Assembly: GCA_900555345.1 (NCBI GenBank)
Contig: USKS01000022.1
Span: 1-11,564 of the forward strand
Origin: an uncultured Eubacteriales bacterium
Lineage (GTDB): Bacteria > Bacillota_A > Clostridia > Oscillospirales > CAG-272
Reading direction: 5' to 3'
DNA length: 11,564 nucleotides
The first letter of the stretch is position 1; every line of letters begins with the position of its first letter. The notes beneath the pieces were generated by a model. That model worked only from the letters and a program-made list of their open reading frames with translations. It did not search any database and was not told where the DNA came from. A program made the position numbers and the translations under genes. Shown here one piece after another: positions 7,109 through 11,564 of this stretch.

Positions 7109-8224
7109 TTATGAGTTTTTGACATCGACCCAAAGGTCTTCGTAGTAATTGACAATGTCCGCGTCAAGATCGTGGAACCACTGAGTCTTAGGCATATCCT
7201 CCTCCGAGGGATAGAGAATTTCGTTACCCTTATAGGTGTAGTCGTCGCTTTCGACAACGGCGGTGTTGGGGCTTGCGTAGCAGATGGTCTCGGCGTTTGC
7301 GAGCGCCACCTGAGGCTCCATCAGAAAGTTCATATAAAGCATTGCGGCGTCATAGTTCTGGCAGCCTGCGGGGATGCACACGCTGTCCGCGAATATATTG
7401 ACGCCCTCCTTGGGATATACAAAGGCGAGGTCGCTGTTATTCTCGTACATTGAGAGAAAGTCGCCCGCGTAGTAAGGCGCTATGGCGGCGTTGCCGCCCT
7501 CCATCTTATTGAACACCTCGTCCATAACGTATGACTGCAGAAGCGGGTTCTGCTCTTTCAGAAGCTTTGCGGCTGCGTCCCAATCGCTTTTGTCTTTGGT
7601 GTTCAGGTCCTGACCGAGGCGAAGCTGGGCAATCGCGAAAGCGTCGCGGGGGTTATTGAACATAAGAATATTTCCGCTGTACTTTTCGTCCCACATAACG
7701 CTCCAGCTGTCGGGAGCCTCGTCCACCATGGTCTTGTTGTAGATAAGTCCCACCATGCCTACGTTGTAAGGAACGGAGTACTCCTCATCGGGATCGAAGT
7801 ACAGACCCTTGTATTTTTCGTCTATATACTTGTAGTTGGAAAGCTTTGAAACATCGATTTTTTTGAGCATATCCTCTCTGATAAGGCGCTGGATCATATA
7901 ATCGGAGGGGATTATAATGTCGTAGTATGTCGCGCCCGCGCGCAGCTCGGAGTACATTGTTTCGTTATCGTCGTAGTTCGTATATACGACCTTTACACCC
8001 GTAAGCTCTTCAAAGGCGCGGTTGACATCAAGGCTTCCGTCGCTGCCGTCGGAAATATACTCGCCCCAGTTGTATACTTTAAGTGTTGTGCCCTCGTACT
8101 CTTTTGTGTACTCGGCGCTTAAGCTTTCGGTGTCAAGTCCGGAGCCGGCTCCCCCGCAGGAGGACACGGCAAAAACGGACAGCACAAGGGAGGCGAGAAG
8201 CAGAACAGATACGAATTTTTTCAC
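7109..8224 (-). CDS. potD: Spermidine/putrescine-type substrate-binding lipoprotein PotD
   Basis: A 371-residue lipoprotein of the PotD/PotF family that binds a polyamine outside the membrane for the PotABC importer. The lipobox VSSC places the acylated Cys at 23. Family motifs: YNWGEY (51-56), YDIIIPSDYMI (101-111), YSVPYNVGMVGLIYN (149-163), a W-x-x-MWDEKYSGNIL segment (174-187), PKEGVNIFADS (271-281) and ETICYASPNTA (312-322). Compared with E. coli PotD from memory, the two ligand-stacking tryptophans appear replaced by Tyr (about 251-252, in APYYAGD) and Phe278 (in NIFAD), while Asp280, expected to bind an amine, is kept. The ligand may therefore differ from spermidine. Translation starts at GTG (8222-8224) with AAAGG 11 bases upstream. 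It lies 17 bases after potC; the fucosidase gene follows. Confidence 0.88.
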   Translation of the reverse strand: MKKFVSVLLLASLVLSVFAVSSCGGAGSGLDTESLSAEYTKEYEGTTLKVYNWGEYISDGSDGSLDVNRAFEELTGVKVVYTNYDDNETMYSELRAGATYYDIIIPSDYMIQRLIREDMLKKIDVSKLSNYKYIDEKYKGLYFDPDEEYSVPYNVGMVGLIYNKTMVDEAPDSWSVMWDEKYSGNILMFNNPRDAFAIAQLRLGQDLNTKDKSDWDAAAKLLKEQNPLLQSYVMDEVFNKMEGGNAAIAPYYAGDFLSMYENNSDLAFVYPKEGVNIFADSVCIPAGCQNYDAAMLYMNFLMEPQVALANAETICYASPNTAVVESDDYTYKGNEILYPSEEDMPKTQWFHDLDADIVNYYEDLWVDVKNS

Positions 8225-8241
8225 TTTTATATATACCTTTC

Positions 8242-9045
8242 TTATACCGATTTTTTGTTCTTTTTAGCCTGGCGGATCTGCATGATGTTCATAATGAGCA
8301 GCAGCGCCAGCACAGACAGGAAAATGCACGTACAAACGGCGTACATCTTGGGTGTGACTCTCTTTTTGGTCATGCTGTATATGAGCAGCGGCAGAGTCAC
8401 ATAGCTGCCGCTGACATAGTGGCTTATAACAAAATCGTCAATGGAGAGAGTGAACGCCATAAGCGCGCCGGAAACGATGCCCGGCATTATGGACGGCAGT
8501 ACCACTCTGAAAAACGCCTGTACGGGCGTGCTGCCGAGATCCTGCGCAGCCTCTGCAAGGTGCGGGTCGGTCTGCCTCAGCTTAGGCAGGACGTTGAGCA
8601 CCACATACGGCAGGCTGAACGTCACATGGGCAATGAGCATCGTTCCGAAGCCCAGCGCCTCGGGACTTGAAGTTATTCTGCCCACAAAGGCAAACAGCAG
8701 CATGAGGGACACGCCCGTTACGATCTCGGGGTTCATCATGGGGATATTCGTAACTGAAAGAATACCCGATTTGAACCACTTGTTCTTCATGCCGAAAATT
8801 CCGACGGCCGCGACTGTCCCCAAAACGGTGGAGCAGACAGCAGTCGCGCCTGCAAGCACAAACGTGTTTTTCAGCGCCTGCATTGTAGCTGCGTCGCGCA
8901 GCATCTCACTGTACCAGTATGTCGAAAAGCCGCTGAAATTCGACGTGCTGTTGGCGGCGTTGAACGAAAATATCACCATTACTATAAGCGGCATATACAT
9001 AACGGCGAATATTACCGCGATATAGATATTTCCTGCTTTTTTCAT
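8242..9045 (-). CDS. potC: Polyamine ABC transporter permease PotC
   Basis: A 267-residue inner permease subunit, one of the two that form the membrane channel. About six hydrophobic segments are visible (about 9-29, 60-83, 107-122, 135-152, 187-205, 235-256). The EAA loop that contacts the ATPase, EAAQDLGSTPVQAFFRVVLP, starts at 165. SIDDFVISHYVSG (201-213) is typical of PotC/PotI. Start ATG overlaps the potB stop by four bases (ATGA), with AAAGGGGA upstream, indicating translational coupling. The lysine-rich C-terminus (KKNKK) is normal for this family. Length matches the usual 255-280. Confidence 0.92.
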   Translation of the reverse strand: MKKAGNIYIAVIFAVMYMPLIVMVIFSFNAANSTSNFSGFSTYWYSEMLRDAATMQALKNTFVLAGATAVCSTVLGTVAAVGIFGMKNKWFKSGILSVTNIPMMNPEIVTGVSLMLLFAFVGRITSSPEALGFGTMLIAHVTFSLPYVVLNVLPKLRQTDPHLAEAAQDLGSTPVQAFFRVVLPSIMPGIVSGALMAFTLSIDDFVISHYVSGSYVTLPLLIYSMTKKRVTPKMYAVCTCIFLSVLALLLIMNIMQIRQAKKNKKSV

Positions 9046-9902
9046 ACCATTTTTCCCCTTTCGGTGTCATCGGAAAAATGATTCATGAGCATTATACACA
9101 CAAGTATAACTATCATGAGCACGAGAGAAAGCATTGCGCCGAGATGTATTGTCGAGGGCTTTTTCACAAGCTCTTCAATGCGGTCGCCTATCATATTGAC
9201 ATTGGCTCCGCCCAGCTTCTGCGCGATATAGAACGTGCTGACGCTGGGCACGAACACCATTGTAAAGCCGGATACGACGCCGGGGATGCTCAGCGGCAGT
9301 ATCACGCGCAGAAAGCGCGACGGTGCATTTGAACCGAGATCCGACGCAGCCTCAAGAAGAGATGTGTCTATTTTGGAAAGCACGGAAACAAGCGGCAGCA
9401 CCATGTATGGAAAATAGTTATATACCATTCCCAGGACGACGGCGCCGGGAGTGTTTATCATCTGAAGCCGCTCGCCGCCGAGAGAGGTTATAACGGTATT
9501 GATTATGCCGTTTGCCTCAATAAGATTCATTATAGAATACGTCATTATGAGCATATTCATCCACATGGGCAGCATAACGAGCATCATTACGATCTTCTGC
9601 GTGCCTTCTCTGAGCTTTGACACAAAATATGCAAACGGATATGCCAGAAGCAGAGTGACGACGGTCGCCACAATAGCGTATATGAAAGAGTCTATTATAT
9701 TCTCGCGGTACACGCCGAGATGACGCAGGTTTTCAAGGGTGAACGCACCGTCCGCGTCGGTAAAGGCGTACATTGCCACAATGACCATGGGCACGATTAT
9801 AAAAAGCGCCGCCCAGACTATATAGGGTACGTTGAGAAGCCCGGCTCCGCGGCGGCGCGCCGCAACAGCCTTTTTTCTCGCCCTGCTGTTTTTATTCGTC
9901 AT
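9042..9902 (-). CDS. potB: Polyamine ABC transporter permease PotB
   Basis: A 286-residue permease subunit that pairs with PotC. A basic N-terminal tail (1-20, rich in Arg/Lys) precedes the first membrane segment (about 27-47). Further segments lie near 72-95, 103-123, 153-173, 205-225 and 256-275. The EAA loop [20 protein letters not shown] begins at Glu184. [14 protein letters not shown] (219-232) matches the PotB pattern before the last helices. The start overlaps the end of potA by 11 bases. Its Shine-Dalgarno site is supplied by the codons of the acidic PotA tail, so expression should depend on translation of potA. Confidence 0.92.
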   Translation of the reverse strand: MTNKNSRARKKAVAARRRGAGLLNVPYIVWAALFIIVPMVIVAMYAFTDADGAFTLENLRHLGVYRENIIDSFIYAIVATVVTLLLAYPFAYFVSKLREGTQKIVMMLVMLPMWMNMLIMTYSIMNLIEANGIINTVITSLGGERLQMINTPGAVVLGMVYNYFPYMVLPLVSVLSKIDTSLLEAASDLGSNAPSRFLRVILPLSIPGVVSGFTMVFVPSVSTFYIAQKLGGANVNMIGDRIEELVKKPSTIHLGAMLSLVLMIVILVCIMLMNHFSDDTERGKMV

Positions 9903-11019
9903 CGTCCTCGGCCTCCGCGTCGCTCATGGTGTCGATCTCTTCGGAATACGAGCTGTAGTCGCCGTATCTGCCGGAGTACTCGGACTTTTTCATTATATGT
10001 ATGGCATCGGGGTCTATCGAAAGACCGACAGGTGCGCCCTCTGCACAGTAATCGGTCGTCTGGATCATCCATTTGAAGCCGCATATATCAACGATTATTT
10101 CATAATGAACGCCGAGGAATGTGACGGACGTTACCGTGCCGGTAAGCATTGCGGTGGACGGCGGGACTATGTCAACGTCCTCGGGACGTATCACAACGTC
10201 CACAGCCTCTCCGGGCGCAAAGCCGGAGTCAAGACAGTCGAACGTATGCCCCGCAAAGGAAACCCTGTAGTTTTCGGGCATAACGCCGTCTATTATGTTG
10301 GATTCGCCGATAAAGTCCGCGACGAAAGCGTTGACGGGCTCGTTATATATATCGGTAGGCGTTCCGATCTGCTGGACCTTGCCGTTATCCATGACAACGA
10401 CGGTGTCCGACATGGAAAGCGCCTCTTCCTGATCGTGCGTTACGAATATAAAGGTTATGCCGAGCTGCTTTTGTATATTCTTAAGCTCCTTCTGCATATC
10501 CTTGCGCAGCTTCAGATCAAGCGCCGCCAAAGGCTCGTCAAGAAGCAGCACCCGAGGATGGTTTATGACAGCGCGGGCGATCGCAACTCTCTGCTGCTGC
10601 CCGCCGGAAAGCTTTGAAACACGTCTGTGCTCAAATCCCTCCAGATTTACCATCTTCAGCATGGCAGAAACGCGGCTGCGTATCTCGTCCTTCGGAACGT
10701 GGCGCACCTTCAGGCCGTATGCAATGTTGTCAAATACATTGTAGTGCGGAAAAAGTGCGTAACGCTGAAAAATGGTGTTAACCTGTCGCTTATGCGGAGG
10801 AACACCATTGATCTCTTTGCCCTCAAAGCATACGCGCCCTTCGTCGGGCTCAAGAAAGCCCGCGATTATTCTGAGCGTTGTGGTTTTTCCGCAGCCGGAC
10901 GGACCGAGAAGCGTGACAAATTCGCCGTCCGCTATGGACAGCGAAATATCGTCGAGCACCTTTTCGTCGTCAAACGACACGGATATGCCCTGAAGTTCAA
11001 TAAGTTTCTTTTCATTCAT
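9892..11019 (-). CDS. potA: Polyamine ABC transporter ATP-binding protein PotA
   Basis: A 375-residue ATPase that powers uptake through PotBC. Motifs: Walker [10 protein letters not shown] (39-47), Q-loop Gln85, signature LSGGQ (137-141), Walker B VLLLDEP (157-163), D-loop ALD and switch His195 in VTHDQ. A TOBE-type regulatory domain spans about 240-342, including IRPEDVDI and a FLGVHYEI segment. After the TOBE domain comes an unusual tail of about 30 residues, Tyr/Ser-rich then ending DAEAEDDDE, beyond where most family members stop. I chose the ATG at 11017-11019 because AAAGGGGG lies nine bases upstream. The in-frame ATG at 11026-11028 directly abuts that site, and the one at 11082 adds a non-homologous N-terminus. 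It is the first gene of the pot-fucosidase operon, behind a long structured leader. Confidence 0.93.
   Translation of the reverse strand: MNEKKLIELQGISVSFDDEKVLDDISLSIADGEFVTLLGPSGCGKTTTLRIIAGFLEPDEGRVCFEGKEINGVPPHKRQVNTIFQRYALFPHYNVFDNIAYGLKVRHVPKDEIRSRVSAMLKMVNLEGFEHRRVSKLSGGQQQRVAIARAVINHPRVLLLDEPLAALDLKLRKDMQKELKNIQKQLGITFIFVTHDQEEALSMSDTVVVMDNGKVQQIGTPTDIYNEPVNAFVADFIGESNIIDGVMPENYRVSFAGHTFDCLDSGFAPGEAVDVVIRPEDVDIVPPSTAMLTGTVTSVTFLGVHYEIIVDICGFKWMIQTTDYCAEGAPVGLSIDPDAIHIMKKSEYSGRYGDYSSYSEEIDTMSDAEAEDDDE
9908..9917 (-). promoter_or_regulatory. potB ribosome-binding site inside the potA acidic tail
   Basis: GGAGG and GAGGA on the minus strand arise from the Ala-Glu-Ala-Glu-Asp codons of potA and lie roughly 3 to 13 bases before the potB ATG at 9902. 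The peptide and the initiation signal for the next gene share the same bases. Confidence 0.55.
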
Positions 11020-11028
11020 TTTTTGCAT

Positions 11029-11036
11029 CCCCCTTT
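11029..11036 (-). promoter_or_regulatory. potA ribosome-binding site
   Basis: AAAGGGGG on the minus strand, nine bases before the ATG at 11019. It decides the potA start and lies directly after a weak leader hairpin (GCGG at 11047-11050 with CCGC at 11037-11040) that could influence access to it. Confidence 0.7.
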
Positions 11037-11119
11037 GCGGCCAAGACCGCGAAAGCCGTATTACAGCTCTGCGCGAACTCACCTACGTCTAACCGCAGCC
11101 CCCGCAAAGAGTGTGTTAC

Positions 11120-11137
11120 AAAACGCCGGGCGGCGTC
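11120..11137 (-). terminator. Possible attenuator hairpin in the potA leader
   Basis: ACGCC (11132-11136) pairs with GGCGT (11123-11127) across a GCCC loop, and the hairpin is followed by only three further Ts (11120-11122). The stem is short and the U-tract weak, so termination would be inefficient. The sequence GGCGTT here is identical to the 3' arm of the third junction hairpin upstream, so the AACGCC arm at 11223-11228 could pair with either copy. Confidence 0.3.
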
Positions 11138-11349
11138 TGCAGCGTACGGTTTCTCAAGGCGGCAAAAAGCCCGCCAACGGTTCTGTCAGGAACTGACGTA
11201 AGTGAACATTCCCAACGCCTCGGGCGTTTGTGCGGCACCGCCGCAGCATTTGCCGGAATGTTTGAGGAGCGCCGCAAGTTCTTTGCCATTTGCGGCGTTG
11301 TCAGCACAGATGCAAAAATAATCGTGCATATTAAATTTTTAACAAGAAT

Positions 11350-11377
11350 ATTATACAATCTTTTTGCAAAATGTCAA
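11350..11377 (-). promoter_or_regulatory. Near-consensus promoter of the pot-fucosidase operon
   Basis: On the minus strand: -35 TTGACA (11372-11377), 16-base spacer, -10 TATAAT (11350-11355). Expected transcription start near 11343. Both hexamers are perfect. Confidence 0.85.
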
Positions 11378-11422
11378 TGACTATTTACAAATACCCCTCA
11401 AAAAAATATATAGGCGTTTCAA

Positions 11423-11451
11423 TTGACATTCCGGCATCATATTGCTATAAT
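11423..11451 (+). promoter_or_regulatory. Perfect-consensus promoter of the right-edge gene
   Basis: -35 TTGACA (11423-11428), 17-base spacer, -10 TATAAT (11446-11451). It points away from the pot promoter; the two -35 boxes are 45 bases apart in an AT-rich divergent region. Confidence 0.88.
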
Positions 11452-11487
11452 TGTATTTGGCAAATTATGAATACTGTGAGGAAAAAA

Positions 11488-11564
11488 TTGAATATTATAA
11501 ACAGAATAAAGAGAAAAGCCGCATGGATCGTTTTCTCCGTTTTACCGAAAAATCAGAATAAGGT
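11488..11564 (+). CDS. N-terminal fragment, possibly CDP-glycerol glycerophosphotransferase (TagF-like)
   Basis: About 25 codons are open to the window end: MNIINRIKRKAAWIVFSVLP followed by KNQNKV. A short basic/hydrophobic N-terminus followed by LP-K-x-x-x-K-[VI] is how many CDP-glycerol:glycerophosphate glycerophosphotransferases begin, just before a V-F-x-S-F-x-G-K segment that would lie past the edge. Such enzymes build teichoic-acid-like polymers at the inner membrane face. The start is uncertain. TTG at 11488 has a good TGAGGA site five to six bases upstream. The in-frame ATG at 11467 would give a leader of about ten bases after the expected transcription start and has no clear site. 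The functional call is tentative. Confidence 0.4.
   Translation, partial: MNIINRIKRKAAWIVFSVLPKNQNK

Larger units (their letters stand above)
11020..11343 (-). ncRNA. Structured potA leader, candidate cis-regulatory RNA
   Basis: This stretch of about 320 bases between the promoter and potA has no credible protein but many inverted repeats. In transcript order: stem A, CGCCGCAA (11290-11297) with TTGCGGCG (11270-11277); a three-way junction closed by AACATTCC (11255-11262) with GGAATGTT (11205-11212), enclosing hairpins TGCGGC/GCCGCA (11240-11245/11231-11236, loop GGT) and AACGCC/GGCGTT (11223-11228/11214-11219, loop CGA); hairpin GTCAG/CTGAC (11193-11197/11185-11189); hairpin GGCGG/CCGCC (11171-11175/11158-11162); a possible attenuator at 11120-11137; and small stems before the ribosome-binding site. 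I do not recognise a named riboswitch. Regulation of polyamine uptake is the natural inference. Confidence 0.55.

Noticed and set aside
11020..11082. Longer potA starts at 11082 and 11028
   Set aside because: The first adds residues unlike the family and lies in structured leader; the second abuts the ribosome-binding site with no spacing.
11205..11262. Purine riboswitch or hammerhead ribozyme in the three-way junction
   Set aside because: The arms have three-base loops, so the loop-loop contact of purine riboswitches is impossible, and the joints lack the hammerhead CUGANGA and GAAA core.
11116..11358. 80-codon minus-strand open frame in the potA leader
   Set aside because: Its ATG lies within and just after the -10 box, upstream of or at the expected transcription start. 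The peptide is low in structure and the bases are better explained by RNA stems.
1..11564. CRISPR arrays, tRNA or rRNA genes, insertion sequences, phage genes
   Set aside because: No regularly spaced repeats, no tRNA-like folds or rRNA segments, no transposase or integrase motifs were seen on either strand.

Overview
The window looks like a chromosomal segment of a Gram-positive anaerobe of the class Clostridia, probably a gut-type Oscillospiraceae or related lineage. This rests on the two lipoprotein solute-binding proteins, the SleB-type wall hydrolase with a copper-amine-oxidase-like N-terminal domain, sharp sigma-A-type promoters, strong Shine-Dalgarno sites and a moderately GC-rich composition with many ATA/TAT codons. 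This is inference from gene style; no phylogenetic marker is present.

Left block, minus strand (1-4630): a promoter at 4602-4630 reads leftward through a sugar-type solute-binding lipoprotein (3056-4507), a 970-residue GH94-like glycoside phosphorylase (115-3027) and the first 32 codons of a probable metallo-beta-lactamase-fold hydrolase that runs off the left edge. The first two genes suggest capture of a beta-linked oligosaccharide and its phosphorolysis in the cytosol, but no sugar permease genes lie with them. A LacI/CcpA-like palindrome sits in the divergent region at 4666-4681.

Middle, plus strand (4697-5838): one secreted cell-wall hydrolase gene (4812-5726) with its own promoter. It is closed by tandem hairpins, the second of which is a bidirectional intrinsic terminator shared with the converging operon.

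Right block, minus strand (5843-11377): a polyamine-type ABC transporter operon potA-potB-potC-potD with overlapping or tightly spaced genes, followed after 27 bases by a cytosolic GH29 alpha-L-fucosidase and then the shared terminator. The operon starts from a near-consensus promoter (11350-11377) and carries a leader of about 320 nucleotides full of stable hairpins, including a compact three-way junction and a possible attenuator. This leader is the best candidate in the window for an undescribed regulatory element.

Right edge, plus strand (11423-11564): a perfect-consensus promoter drives a gene cut by the window end. Its first residues resemble the start of CDP-glycerol glycerophosphotransferase (TagF-like) proteins, but only about 25 codons are visible.
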